Origin: Acholoe squamosa
Taxonomy: Eukaryota > Annelida > Polychaeta > Phyllodocida > Polynoidae
Assembly (NCBI GenBank): GCA_949317995.1
Contig: OX439037.1
Coordinates: forward strand, 53,664,080-53,728,079
DNA: 64,000 nt
Direction: 5' to 3'
Shown: one piece after another, positions 12,734 through 24,824 of the stretch
Position numbering within the stretch: the stretch's first letter is position 1
Layout of the letters: the number at the start of each line of letters is the position of its first letter
Made by a program: the position numbers and the translations under genes
The notes under the pieces: generated by a model
The model's database searches: none
Seen by the model: the letters and a program-made list of their open reading frames with translations, nothing else
What the model was told of the DNA's origin: nothing

Positions 12734-14699
12734 GGGGGCTGATGGGTTTTCTCCTGTGCTATGGACCCAGTTATGTTATACTTACTTTAGTCACCGAATT
12801 CTACAATAACTCTTTGGGAAGTATTGATAAAAATATCCATAAAAAACCTTTACACGAAGGGATCCAAATAAAACCAGTAACAGTTACCCCTCAAGGTGTG
12901 ACGCAGGTCCACTTCCTAACCCCAGTGTGACTAAGCAGTGAGTAGTAGATAGGGGCTGGGAGGGGCGTCCATACGAACTCCACGCGTGCCCCACTCCAGC
13001 CACTTCTTGTGTTTCTAGTCCTCACGCTATGGGCGGGCACAGCAGACATCCTACCCCGACGCCGTGCGCCGAGTGACTGACTCCCACCCGCCACCCACCC
13101 ACAGCGCCACACCCTGCACGCCGCCACACGGACACCGACAGAACTAGGGAGATGTGAGTAGTACAGGCAAAGTGGACAAGGTGACAGGTAGACGCCGGGG
13201 TTTCCAACCAGGAATTTAGGTGGATGGTAGAGCGTAAAGCTTCGCATGCTATCCTATGGCAACATTTCCTCATCTATAAGGCACACCCTGAGTTCAGCAT
13301 AACTCTACCAGGGGAAGCTCGGGGCCAGCCACTTGTAAGCTGTGCCTGATACCCCAGTGGTCTGTTTAAGCACCGGCGTCTCAAATAAGCGCTGGTCTCG
13401 AAGAAGCGTTAGGGATACAGGGGTGTTGAAATCAATCTTAAACACGGTAAACAGTATTCAAATAAGCGAATGTCTTAAATAAAGGTTAGGGGTAGAGAGG
13501 AATTGAAATTAATGTGCGCCCGGGTGCTTTTAAAACGGGTTATTACGGAATTTAGGATGGTTCTTATTTTTGTTTGTAAACTTATATGCTTGATGTAGGA
13601 TAAATGGTTTGAGGCTTTGCTCAATGTGCTAGGTACTTTTCATATTCACTCAGCTAAAAAGGTTTGCAGGATGACCATGTGAATTTGGTAAATTTTCAAG
13701 CGTTCTCTAGAAGCACCCAGAAAAGGACCCCCCCCCCCCCTCAGCTCCGCCGCCACTGCCACTCCATATAGCTGATTTAAATATATCATAACTGGCCCCC
13801 GATGGGCTGGCACCTCTGCATTCCTACTGCCCGTGGGTTTTCAGCAGCTCTAAATGATGCACATGCAAGTCAAATCAGAGGTTATTTCAGATCAACATGA
13901 ATATGAGTTTAGGCATTGGATATACGTCCAAAAATGAGTATTTCTTTATTTTACTAACAATACTTTAGTAACACCTCGCGTACGATTCATTACTGTTCTT
14001 TGAAATAACATCCTCACTTCTAAGGCGCATCGCCAACTTTTGCTGATGCTATAATGCGCACAAGGGGTCCATCCTCGCATATCTTATATCATAAGCTTCG
14101 CATTGTTATACGCAGGAAATTAAGGTAATGTAAACTTACCATTATTGTCTTTCTCTTTTTATTATCATAAATCGTCCTCCAGGTGTGGTATCAAACAACA
14201 AAAGTACATATCAGGGGAACACGCGAAAGATGGTTACCTCATAGATCATTTTCCTGGTTAAGATTCTGCCGGCATATACATTGTTTACAGGTCACAAGTA
14301 ATCATTATGGGCAGATTCATGACAATATTCAATTGAGACATGTTTAAGGTACCCGGGGCAAAACGTACTGACTGACTGGCCACCTATCGTATCCCATTAT
14401 TTTCATGCAACTTGATATAATGTTAACTACAGGCAGGTCGCCGATAAGAGCACCTTTATAAATGATATTTTATAAGAAATACATTGGCAGAGCGAAGAGA
14501 GCAATCATAGAGGATTAGGATGCCCGAATATGACTGGACCTTTGCAAAATCCATGGGCCCCGAGCAATACCTTTGTGAGTAGAATATATGCCATGGCGTG
14601 TGTTAGCTGATGCTTGAAGATGATGTGATTGGGGATCCTTTCCCTTCCCAATGTAGAATTGCTATCCCAGCCTATAATATTTAATTCCTGTCATGATAC
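12734..14699. other. upstream region of the SAMD5-like gene
   Basis: Sequence 5' of the SAMD5-like start codon. A GC-richer patch with CpG at about 12950-13150 could be promoter or 5' UTR, but no TATA or initiator is convincing. At 13355-13560 a degenerate repeat contains the word AATAAGCG several times. The rest is single-copy-looking DNA with no supported gene. Confidence 0.4.
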
Positions 14700-14821
14700 C
14701 TTCACAGACAATGTGTGTGTCTGGGGTGGGAGACTTCAGGGTGCATGATGACGATCTATTCAGGCGCCTCCTATTGGAAAACGTCCGCAGTAAAGACCCT
14801 CTATGTCGGCGTGGTAGCCGC
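14700..14821 (-). CDS. candidate exon, possibly a further exon of gene A
   Basis: On the minus strand ACCACTAG| precedes one base plus 40 codons (RLPRRHRGSLLRTFSNRRRL, then NRSSSCTLKSPTPDTHIVCE) and one base before a donor G|GTATCATG. The entry phase matches the two bases left by the exon ending at 20644, so it could continue gene A with a basic, Ser-rich segment. The plus strand of the same DNA (14708-14837) is also open with good borders (VHDDDLFRRLLLENVRSKDP), so the strand is unresolved. Confidence 0.35.
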
Positions 14822-15724
14822 CTAGTGGTGGCCACAGGTATCAAAGGATGTTCCTTTCAAGACCGTGGGATGTGCTACACCAATTGTAGATTTTTCAGGT
14901 TGAAAGTTTGAATGATCAGCTTTTGGAAGCATATCTATGTTTCAAATTTCATTTTTCTGCAATTTACCTAAATTCTGTTGCAAAATCCAGAAATTCTTGT
15001 GAAACCTTGGACAAGTAGGTATGCCTATTCCCTTAAATTTGCAATGCAAGTACCACTCTGTGATTTAATTCCTTACTAAAAACTACAATTCTCTCTGTGT
15101 AAATAATGCATAAAGTGCAATGTAGGTCTTAGTCTTCATTGTGTTGTCCTAATTGACTTCCAATTCCAATATCAAAATGAATGGCTAAGTGATTTGCAGC
15201 CAGCTTACTTGTCTCATAGGATTTTTATTGCTATAGGCGAGAGTTTGACTGCAAGAGTGGGATTTAGAAAGGACAATACGGTAGTAAAACGGCCCGCGTA
15301 AACCCCATGCAATTTGCAGTAAATGCAAAGCTCCCACTCAGCAAGCGTGACGCCCCCACCCCCCCTCTTTAAATTCCCAGATCTATAAGTTGACTACAGC
15401 AGAAACTTTCACGAAAGGCAAGGGGAAATGCCTAATTATTTAGATCTAAGTTTGGCCCCAAATCACAATTGGTTTGTTGCATTAAATATCCCTCCCTCTT
15501 GTAGCTACGTCTGTTGAAATCTTAGAGTAAGTACCTTCATTGCAAAATATTGTAAAACGCAGAAACTTTTCAACTTAAATCACATCGTGGACTTCAACCT
15601 TTACATTGAGATTCAGAATAACAACCCTTCTATTGTAACGGCTCAGGAGGGCTCTTAAAATGCAAAGGACTGAAACAGGGATTAGACAGAGAATGCCCAG
15701 TAGGATTCGACCTAGAGCCTATAT

Positions 15725-16060
15725 AGGTTGAATCCCACTATGCAATTTTCACAGAAAAGCTTCTGCAATTTAGCAACCTGTTGTAATTTCGTGTTTTGTT
15801 TGTAAATTGAAAGAGGTATAACAGCTACAGGGAGGTATACAGGCAAGGAGACCCTTGCAAATTGGGTGACAAATTATGCTCCAGATAATCAGATATTTTT
15901 CCTTGCTTAACTTAAAAGTTTCTGTAATTTATAGTATAACTGACAGGAGTCAACATGGAAGGGGGGTCACTCCAGGTATTTTTTAGATTATGAGCATACA
16001 ATTTCATAGACTTTTGACATGACACCCTTTGAAATGTGTTATTATTGCGGCTCTACATTA
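15725..16060. mobile_element. decayed TTGCAAT-family fragments
   Basis: A TIR-like end (AGGATTCGACCT) lies at about 15705-15716 and a start AGGTTGAATCCCACTATGCA at about 15728. Pieces such as CTGCAATTTAGCAACCTGTTG follow. Similar fragments extend back to about 14900 (CACATCGTGGACTTCAACC near 15585). These are older, partly deleted copies of the family described at 16063-16692. Confidence 0.5.
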
Positions 16061-16062
16061 AA

Positions 16063-16692
16063 AGGTCGAATCCCACTATGCAATCTAACCCTGGAAAGTT
16101 CTTGCAATTTGGGAACTCTTGCAGATAGGGGGACTTGCCTTTATTGCAAATTGCAAGGCTTCTAACATGCCATTGCATTTTACAAATCGGACTGTTGCAA
16201 TTAAACTGACCCCTCACCCTTGCAATGAAGATCTGTAAGCTGTGCTAAATCACAATACCATTCTCCTTGATATTGAATTTGAAAGCTGTTGTAAGTAAGT
16301 ACAGTGCAGAATGAGACCAAAATTGAACTCTGTGAGTAATTTATACAGACAATTTGCATAAAAATTGCAGGGTATGGGGCTAGTTTAGATTGCATAGTGG
16401 GACATGGGTTGCAAGTTGAAGTGATCACACATCCCTATTTGTCAGTCACTTTATCCACATTTCTGTAAATTACAAAGGAATTCTGTAAATTGCAGAAACT
16501 TTTCGCTTAAGCAAGGAAAAATATCTAAATATAAAGATATTAACTTCAGTACAAATCTACAAGGGATTCCTTGCCATCAAAGCCCCCCATAGCTGTTATA
16601 GGTCTTGCAATATAAGAACAGAGCCCCAGATTGCAACAGATGACTAAATTGCAGAACCTTTTCAGCCAAAATTGCATCGTGGGATTCGACCT
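16063..16692 (+). mobile_element. TTGCAAT-family MITE, copy A (reference copy)
   Basis: It starts AGGTCGAATCCCACTATGCA and ends TGCATCGTGGGATTCGACCT, giving inverted termini of about 20 bp. The interior of about 590 bp is peppered with TTGCAAT/ATTGCAA words and has no open frame. Landmarks reused to recognise other copies are AACCCTGGAAAGTTCTTGCA, CACAGTGCAGAATGAGACC, ACTTTATCCACATTTCTGTA and GTTATAGGTCTTGCAATATA. It is non-autonomous; the superfamily is not evident because no clear target duplication is visible. Confidence 0.8.
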
Positions 16693-16793
16693 AAAGAGGT
16701 GTATTTGATTTATTGTCACCATTTGATGAAATATTAATAACGGTTTCCTAATCACAACTATGTGAAGTAACAACCCAAAAATAAAAATCTGAA

Positions 16794-17423
16794 AGGTCAA
16801 ATCCCACGATGCAATTTTGGCTGAAAAGTTTCTGCAATTTAGTCATCTGTTGCAATTTGGGGCTCTCTCCTTATATTGCAAGACCTATAATGGCTACAGG
16901 GGGCTTTAATGGCAAGAAATCCCTTGTAGATTTGCACTGAAGTTACAATCTTTATATTTAGATATTTTCCATCGCTTAAGTGAAAAGTTTCTGCAATTTA
17001 CAGTATTTACTTGCAATTTACAGAAATGTGGATAAAGTCATTGACAAATAGGGATGTGTGTTCACTTCAACTTGCAACCCAAGTCTCACTATGCAATCTA
17101 AACTTGCCCCATACCCTGCAATTTGTATGCAAAATGTCTGTATAAATTACACACAGAGTTCAATTTCGGTCTCATTCTGCACTGTGCTCACTTACAACAA
17201 CTTGCAAATTCAATATCAAGGAGAATGGCATTGCAATTTAATGCAGCTTACAGATCTACATTGCAAGGGTGAGGGGTCAGTTTAATTGCAACAGTCGGAT
17301 TTGTAAAATGCAATGGCATGTTAGAAGCCTTGCAATTTGCAGTAAAGGCAAGTCCCCCTATCTGCAAGAGTTCCCAAATAGCAAGAACTTTCCAGGGTTA
17401 GATTGCATTGTGGGATTCGACCT
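16794..17423 (-). mobile_element. TTGCAAT-family MITE, copy B, inverted to copy A
   Basis: It has the same landmarks as copy A in reverse order and orientation, with termini AGGTCAAATCCCACGATGCA and TGCATTGTGGGATTCGACCT. A and B are about 100 bp apart and together make an inverted repeat with arms of about 630 bp. Confidence 0.8.
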
Positions 17424-17796
17424 ATAGGCAGAAGAATCAGAGCAGTGTGGTTTAAATTGCCGGCATTCAAGGCACTTGATAACTCACAGTGGGTTTTGAG
17501 ACAATCTTGGTACCTACAATAACCCTTGCAATTTTAACTATAAGCAAGGATCAGAATTTTGTTATTGCAAGGTCTTTTGAGTGGTAGATTGCAACGTTGG
17601 ATTCGACCTTTTGTATGCTTCAATGCCATGATTCCTATATATGTTCGAACGGATTACTAGTCCATGTAATTAGCATAATCTGTACGAAGAGAGCAGGATA
17701 TGAGGAGGATCAAGTGGAATTGCCCCTGTCAGAAATTTGATTTAGTCTCCGCCTGATGTTGTCTGCAGTTGTCTAACACTTTAGATATCTCAGATA

Positions 17797-18019
17797 TTAA
17801 CCCATTGAGGGCTAGCATCGACTATAGTCAACACCATGGCAGGCCTAGCATCGACTATAGTCGACACCATGGTAGGCCTAGCGTCGACTATAGTCGATGC
17901 CCATTATATAGGATTTGTATAGGAATTGAAAATAGGCTCGTCCTTTAGGAACTATACTTTTTTCAGAGGCCGTCCCCATGGCCAGGGCAACCAATTTTGC
18001 TCTGCCCTCAAAGGGTTAA
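17797..18019. mobile_element. TTAA-flanked MITE (piggyBac-like), 223 bp
   Basis: The ends are TTAACCCATTGAGGGC and, reversed, TTAACCCTTTGAGGGC, so the element is bounded by TTAA, the piggyBac target site, and starts CCC. It carries three tandem units of about 36 bp containing the palindrome TCGACTATAGTCGA (one unit has TCAAC in place of TCGAC). No frame is present. Confidence 0.7.
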
Positions 18020-18822
18020 TCACTATTGATTGTCTGTATAGTGCTATATGCGTCTAGAGGGGAAATGTATCTAAATAAAGTTCCAGGGAACAAATCACAA
18101 AACGTTCATAGGCCTAATTTTTAAAGGCTAATTCAGAAAAGACAGATTCATTAGCATTGGGAAATATGTTTAACCAGTTTAAATTAAATTGCACAGAATT
18201 CACAGTACCTACACTTATATACTGCTACTATGGGTCTGGTCAGCTAAGATAACCGAATGAGCTGGAATTGATAAAACAATATAATTCAATAAGACAGTAA
18301 GAGGCAAAATATACCATACCCTAGGTTAGTTCGAAAAACACACACTGGGGGAGCCACAGTATGGAGGGGAAGTGAGCAACTTCCATCGAACATAGGAGTA
18401 GACTGCTGTTGTGAGGGCGTCTCTGATTCTAGCTCTCAGTCCCACCTTCAACCTCAGTATATATGCCATCAACATTAGGCACACGGTTCTATTTACATGT
18501 TACTCATATATTTATAGACACCACTTTATGAATTCATTTCAGTTTTCCTTGGTCATTATGATCGTAATCTATCGTTATACCCATTTGGCATTTCATGTTT
18601 GCCATAGTCTATCAGACGACCATGTTTAGAGAAAAAACTCATACACCAAATCACTGTAGGCCGAAACCCACAACTCGATTTTTACAGAAAGGTTTCCGCG
18701 AGTTTGCAATATAGTGCACATGACACGACCCAAGAGTAACAGGCATGTAATTTTGCAAGAAAACTGTGGCGGATCGGGAGTAAATCTAAGATCTAGATCA
18801 TTAGATATTTGTCTTGCAAAAG

Positions 18823-18895
18823 GTCGAATCCCATGATGCAATTTTCACATGAAAGTGACTGCAATTTAGCATCTGTTGCAATCTAGCGCTCTCCC
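18823..18895. mobile_element. truncated TTGCAAT-family end
   Basis: It begins AGGTCGAATCCCATGATGCA, then GCAATTTAGCATCTGTTGCA, and breaks off after about 70 bp, just before copy E. Confidence 0.6.
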
Positions 18896-18906
18896 TGCAT
18901 ATATAT

Positions 18907-19534
18907 GTGGAATCCCATGATGCAATCTAACCCTGGAAAGTTCTTGCAATTTGGGAACTCTTGCAGATAGGGGGACTTACCTTTACTGCAAATTGCAAGG
19001 CTTCTAATATGCCATTGCATTTTACAAAACTGACGGTTGCAATTAAACTGACCCCTCACCCTTGCAATATAGATCTGTAAGCTGTGTTAAATTGCAATGC
19101 CATTCTCATTGATATTGAATTTGCAAGCTGTTGTAGGTAAGCACAGTGCAGAATGAGACCGAAATTGAACTCTATGTGTAGTTTATACAGACATTTTGCA
19201 TACAGATTGCAGTGTATGGGGCATGTTTAGATTGCATAGTGGGACTTGGGTTGCAAGTTGAAGTGAACACACATGCCTATTTGGCAATGACTTTATCCAC
19301 ATTTATGTAAATTGCAAGCGATTTCTGTAAATTTCAGAAACTTTTCACTTAAGCAAGGGAACATATCTAAATATAAAGATCTTAACTTCAGTGCAAATCT
19401 ACAAGGGATTCCTCGCCATTAAAGCCCCTCATAGCCGTTATAGGTCTTGCAATATAAGGAGAGAGCCCCAAATTGCAACAGATGACTAAATTGCAGAAAC
19501 TTTTCCACCAAAATTGCATCGTGGGATTCAACCT
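18907..19534 (+). mobile_element. TTGCAAT-family MITE, copy E
   Basis: Near full length, in the same orientation as copy A, starting GGAATCCCATGATGCAATCT and ending GCATCGTGGGATTCAACCT. All the internal landmarks of copy A are present with scattered substitutions. Confidence 0.8.
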
Positions 19535-20332
19535 TATATAAATTTCTGTGACAGAGGCATAGTGGTCTATCGATGTATGCTATCCAAAATGCCTATATTG
19601 CAGAGGTACAATGAAATATTGAAGGGATTTGGTATATGCAACTACCCTTGTGATTTAGAGTATAAGCAAGGCATCCAATGTCCAAGTTGCAAGGCATTTT
19701 GAAGAATAGATCGTATCACGGTATTCGACCTACGGTTCTCTTCATTTGACATAAATCCAAATTATTGGTGTATTGTATTTTTCATGATTATGAAGAGTGA
19801 ATTTCATTTTTCATATCATATTTTCCATACAATTCGATGCATCCCCCCTACAATAAAGAAAGACCACGTTGTCCACTATAAATGACAGTTATGACAGGCA
19901 ATTTGTAAAGTGATACAAATATGATTCTAAAATCTTGTTCCTCTCTCATATACCGACTTGCGTCAAGTCTTTCTGCCTTATCAGCAACAGATATGTATAT
20001 TCGGTGGGCTTCCTATCAAGATGACTCAGAAACAGGAACAGCTTAAAACATCCAATATACTGCTGCATAACGTCTCTCTGTCTAGATTCATATCCGATAG
20101 ACTAGGCTATTCTTCTATGACAACATCTGACATCAAATAAATGGTGAGTTATTTCATGTATACATCCACCTCTTCAATATCGATTTTGCTGTCTCAGCGC
20201 CAACCAACATGCTTCAAATTGGTCCTCATGTCCTCCAGTGTACTTTGTAGTTTAGGAAGTACTGAACTGAAGAAGTCCAACAATATGAAAACAAGAGTAT
20301 GTATCTACTTCCTGCTGTAGTCATTGGATTTA

Positions 20333-20416
20333 AGTCGAATCCCACGAAGCAAATTGCAGAAGAGTGCTAAATTGCAGAAACTTTCCTGCATAAATTGCAT
20401 CGTGGGATTCGACCTT
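20333..20416. mobile_element. minimal TTGCAAT-family derivative, about 84 bp
   Basis: The two termini (AAGTCGAATCCCACGAAGCA and GCATCGTGGGATTCGACCTT) are separated by only about 45 bp (AAATTGCAGAAACTTTCC-like). This is an internally deleted copy that keeps both ends. Confidence 0.75.
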
Positions 20417-20643
20417 TATAATATATAAACAAAAGATTCTGATAATGTCGTGGAAAGTTATCAGAATGGTGTTTCCTCTAGGAACAGTTGGGTGGTTGTG
20501 ACAGGAACAGATTAGGAGCTCGGGGACTGCTTGTTCCTGCTAGTCATTTCTCAAACCCTGCGAGCGGCTTACAGTACTCCCGGTAGGATTTGAAGTGGCC
20601 AGAGTTTGTATGGGGGTTCCACTTCGAGTTGATGAGAGCTCAC

Positions 20644-20716
20644 TCGTAGCATTTCAGAAATGACTTCCTGGTCTCTCCTCTAGACCATAGAACATAGAGA
20701 CACTGGAAGGGTAGCT
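20644..20716 (-). CDS. gene A, second block, exon 9 (23 codons)
   Basis: Strong acceptor GTTCTTTCCTCTGTGCAG|. It encodes LPFQCLYVLWSRGETRKSFL and KCY, then GA|GTGAGC. Either it splices on (possibly to 14700-14821) or the frame ends two codons later at an in-frame TGA, making this the last coding exon. Confidence 0.5.
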
Positions 20717-21056
20717 CTGCACAGAGGAAAGAACACTGATCGCTTTGACACATACTGCACAGGTCACAATTTGTCTCCCAGATGACATGTATGAAGGCAT
20801 GTCAAATGAGGTTGACCCTCTCATATTTGGTTTGTCAACTCCATTTGACATGCGTAATAAAGACACGTCACATATTTCTGATCCATTCACCTGAGTGCTA
20901 GGTAATACTGTGAGACAATTATGTAAGGGTCAAGAGCAGTCAATAACTATGTACCAATGGTTCAATCAAGGGAGGCCTATAATAGAAGGCAGGGGATATC
21001 ATAGTCCCACAGGCCTGCAACACTAAGGCACTTTTTCCTATCTACAGAACTCCTAC

Positions 21057-21130
21057 TTGACTGAGGACCTCTATGCAGTCCATAAGACAAGGGCATGGAG
21101 GTGCATGGCAATGCCATATGTCTCCCTGTA
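21057..21130 (-). CDS. gene A, second block, exon 8 (24 codons)
   Basis: Acceptor CAGTATCTACAG|, donor CAGTCAA|GTAGGA. It encodes TGRHMALPCTSMPLSYGLHR and GPQS, with one base at each border, as both neighbours require. Confidence 0.5.
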
Positions 21131-22200
21131 CTGTAGATACTGAGATTATAGATTGTGGGTTAGAATACAGTCCTTTGGTATTTTCACTGACCCACACATA
21201 AGGTGTCTAACCACTCCAGTTGGAGTATTCAGGATGGTGGGTGTCTATTTTGATATTCAATAACAAATGCAGATTTAACAACGAAATAGAATTCACTACC
21301 ATTTATTGATAGTATTTACAGACCTTAGTGATCTATTCTTCATGAAAACAAAATGACACAGATACATCAAATGTCTCAAGTGTTGGTAGTACTTCTTGGT
21401 AGTGATTAGTCCTGGTACCAAAATGGTTGTTTGCTCCATCTAGTGGAATATCCTAGAACAATTATGTATGTCAAACCATCACATGTCAAGTGCCTTCGAC
21501 ATGGCCGTGACCCTGGTCAACTCACAGATGACATGGCATTTTAAGGCATGTCAAATCATATGAGGATTACTGTGTGCTACAGTTGTCATGGTGACATATG
21601 TGCACATGTCCCAATGACCTGTGCTCTCTGTGTCAAATCAAGTTGACATGGGTATACATGTCACTTTGTCAGGAAGAATTTTCTCAGTGTGGGCGCCGTG
21701 CACTACGGGCCTGTCTTATCTTTGTTATCTGGGTTAACCTCTCTCCAAACTGCTACCTGACTTCCGGTTTTCATATTGCTGGTAGAGATACAATAGGGCT
21801 AGTTGTGGGAGTAATAAAAAAGGTTGATTTTCTCTGGGGATATTTTAATCAACAACGTTTTTAAATTTGAGTGAGTTATTCAAATGCGTTAAGGCACACA
21901 CTGTGTAAATAAAACCAAATAATAATCCGTTTGGCTGGGTAAATTCGAAGGAATAATATCTTTTTAAGGCTGGGAATAGCTGGCTTATCTCCCACCCATC
22001 TTACTTGCTTAGCCAAACCCAAACATTGAAAATTTTTGTGATAACATTTTTTCCATATAATACGTACATATTATTAACTGTCAGTGAGTTTTTACCATAT
22101 GATAACTACCTGTGTATGAAATTTTGCCATCATTTTAACTAAAAGAAGCAGGGCATTAGGCAATTTTACTGCAGTGGTAGGTGTCAACCTTATTTCCTAC

Positions 22201-22251
22201 CAATTGAGTCAAGCTGTTAATCATAATATCATTAACAGCTTGACTCAATTG
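22201..22251. repeat. perfect 21-bp hairpin, 9-nt loop
   Basis: Arms 22201-22221 and 22231-22251 are exact reverse complements (AATTGAGTCAAGCTGTTAAT and its complement) around CATAATATC. Confidence 0.9.
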
Positions 22252-22890
22252 CCATCCTTACAAAATGGTACGGAAGTCGCATATACAAAATGTTTAGTTC
22301 CCGGTTTAGTTATTGACATATTCATTTACAGCTCATCAAGAGCTTTCATTTGGTATATAACACTTGCCTATTTGAACCAGGTGGTCCTCTAAGGATCTTC
22401 CATCGGTAAATTTAGTCGGATGAATTAAAAATCGATTAAACTGAGATAATTGACATTTTAAACATATAATAATTTATGAATCCTATATAATTGCCATATA
22501 ATTCTATATAACCAAGAAAACTATAGCTATGTCTTCTAGGCATTTGGGGCTTAAATTCAGTTTAGTAGGCAAGGATTCTGAAAGATATCTACCCATAGGT
22601 TACAAAAATGCTAAAATATCAATTTTAGAAGAATATGATATTTTTGACACTATACCACTTGAGGAGCCTATATCTAGGCTTCTAAATGTGCAACTTCAGT
22701 ACCACTTTGTTAGGATGGGTCATTGACTAATTTGTCATCAATATATGCCCAAACGGGCCAAAGGCTGATACCCCCCTCACACACACACATACACACATAC
22801 ACACACGACCATCATAACTTCATACAGGTGGGTTTTAATTTAGATGTCAACTTCAAAGGTGAGGATTAACATGGGGCATCACTCATCACA
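22252..22890. other. AT-rich intronic sequence
   Basis: No exon or repeat is recognised apart from a short CA/CACAT microsatellite near 22780-22807. Confidence 0.4.
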
Positions 22891-23139
22891 CCAGTGGGGT
22901 GTTTCAGAAGCACGTAATGTTTACAACCGGTCATAAGGAGATATGATAGCAGTTTTAATAGTGATTGTAGGCTTATAACTGCATGTGTTTCTAAAGCATT
23001 ACCATTACCTTACTATGTCTATAACTATATGACTGGTGAGAGATGATAATGGTTGCAGTTGTAAGTTTAGAATCTAACAGTTTTAGAAACAGATATTTAA
23101 TGTTCATTATCATGTCCGGCTTCTGAAACACCCCACTGG
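22891..23139. mobile_element. MITE, GTGGGGTGTTTCAGAAGC ends, copy 1
   Basis: The TIRs of at least 18 bp are exact: GTGGGGTGTTTCAGAAGC at the left and its complement at the right. The interior of about 210 bp has no frame and contains TTAGAAACAGATATTTAATG. The second copy follows about 20 bp downstream. Confidence 0.85.
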
Positions 23140-23159
23140 AGGTGTGGGGTGTTCACACC

Positions 23160-23405
23160 TGTGGGGTGTTTCAGAAGCAGATAATGTTTACAACCAGTCA
23201 TAAGAAGATACTAATGCAGTTTTAATAGTGATTGTAGGCTTATAAAAGCATGTGTTTCTAAAGCATTACCATTATCTTACTGTGTCTATAACTATATGAC
23301 TGGTGAGAGATGATAATGGTTGCAGTTGTAAGTTTAGAATCTAGCAGTTTTAGAAACAGATATTTAATGTTCATTATCATGTCCGGCTTCTGAAACACCC
23401 CACTG
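23160..23405. mobile_element. MITE, GTGGGGTGTTTCAGAAGC ends, copy 2
   Basis: Same orientation as copy 1 and nearly identical over its whole length, so the pair is a tandem duplication or two close insertions. The 21-bp spacer between them (AGGTGTGG..CACACCT) is itself palindromic. Confidence 0.85.
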
Positions 23406-23514
23406 GAGGTATGGAGGCCCACCTGCCGCTACCTGGACTATCCACCTGCCCAAATTGGGCATGGATTCTATGTAACGGCACCCAGCTGCAGCAGTCTCAG
23501 TCAGCTGCTTTAAG

Positions 23515-24083
23515 GTGAGGCTCCACTACGCGATTTTTGCTGAAAATCGGAGCTATTCTCACAAAAGCAGACACAAACACAGATTATAGAGTGGCATTTG
23601 TTATTACTTTAAGGTGTAAATAGAAGATTGAGAGAGCTTTCTGTTTATGTGGGGAAGGCTTTGTGTACAATCTCAGGCATATTTTTGTTGCCAAAAGATG
23701 TTTTGTTTACTAAATCAAGTTGACCTAATGTAAATATTGCAGACTTTCACACTGATGAATCTCTGCAACGCAATATCAGACAGGTTTGATTTTTACAGTA
23801 CAAGACCCTGCGATCTGTGTGACTGCTGTGTTATTTATATTTTGCTGTGTTGATGTTTATATATTGATCTCCCACCCAATCACAGAGTCTATGCAGGTGC
23901 AGGTTAGTTGGTAAATATGGCACACAAGGAGAGAGATCACCCATAAAACAACCCCTGAAATCTCATGTTTACAATTTTGAATCTCATGTTTACAATATAG
24001 GAATGTCAACACCCTATACCTTAGGCACTATAGGGATAAAATTAGGTGAGACTGTACCAAAAAATCGCGTAGTGGAGCCTCAC
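23515..24083. mobile_element. TIR element, 569 bp, GTGAGGCTCCACTACGCGAT ends
   Basis: The left end GTGAGGCTCCACTACGCGAT and the right end are exact inverted copies over at least 20 bp. No frame. Flanks TTTAAG and TTTTAG may hide a short target duplication. Confidence 0.8.
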
Positions 24084-24098
24084 TTTTAGAAAGCTGGT

Positions 24099-24824
24099 AC
24101 CCAGGTAGCAAAACATGTGTGGCCCCAGTGTGGCTTACAGCGGGTGCCCAGTGTGGGCCAAAAAGGGCTGCCCGACTCAGCGATATTTTTTTTAATGCAA
24201 ATTCAAAAGAATTTAATTAGGCCTAGTCAATTATTGAACATGACTCCCCCTCCCCTTACCAAGTATACCAATACCCAGTGGTACTCATCTATTGTATTGC
24301 ACTGGTGATTGCCTCAAAAGAGTACATATATCAGTTTTAAAGTGAATATCTAAGGATTTCAAAGCTATGATAAAGTCTCAACATTGTTACTCAATGTCTA
24401 ATTTAATAGTATACTTCAGTTGTTCTATATTTTAGAGAATCAATTATGTATGGGCAATAAATGTGTATGTGAGATAGCTGGGCCAACTGGTGTCAAATCC
24501 CAAAAGCCAAAGGTGAGTTTGCCCTATCTAAACCCACTCTCAGCCCAGATTGGGTAACTTGCCTTGAAATTGATCTTCACCCATTTTTGGTAGCCCATTT
24601 TCAACCCAACCTGTGCCCAATGTGGTTGCCCATTTCAAAACTGATCTGTGCCTAAATTAGGAAACCCAATGTGGCCCACACCTTTGGCTGAGGACAAAAA
24701 CTACTGTCGGTCTGACCGTTCAGGGCTGTCCACTGTGGCAGACTGAAAACCCAGCATCTGCCCAAACTGAGCCCATGTTCCAAATTCTGACCACTTTGGC
24801 CCCAACTGGGCTTGCTACATGGGT
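24099..24824. mobile_element. TIR element, about 726 bp, ACCCAGGTAGCAA ends
   Basis: The left end ACCCAGGTAGCAA and the reversed right end ACCCATGTAGCAAGCCCAGT correspond. The interior repeats words such as GCCCAATGTGG and GGCCCCAGTGTGG, which also pair between halves. No transposase frame. Confidence 0.65.

Larger units (their letters stand above)
20417..22200. other. introns of gene A with ATGTCAAA words
   Basis: Outside the two exons above, words of the type ATGTCAAA, TTTGACATG and GTTGAC recur at 20745-20870 and 21470-21665 on both strands, suggesting two relics of one repeat. No other feature is supported. Confidence 0.35.

Noticed and set aside
14708-14837. Plus-strand exon with TTCACAG| acceptor and CACAG|GTATCA donor
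   Set aside because: Not ruled out, but the minus-strand reading fits the phase of the preceding gene A exon, so only that one is listed with low confidence.
20654-20890. Minus-strand frame of 78 residues overlapping gene A exon 20644-20716
   Set aside because: It crosses the strong acceptor in a different frame, ends at a stop with no donor, and consists partly of recurring ATGTCAAA words.
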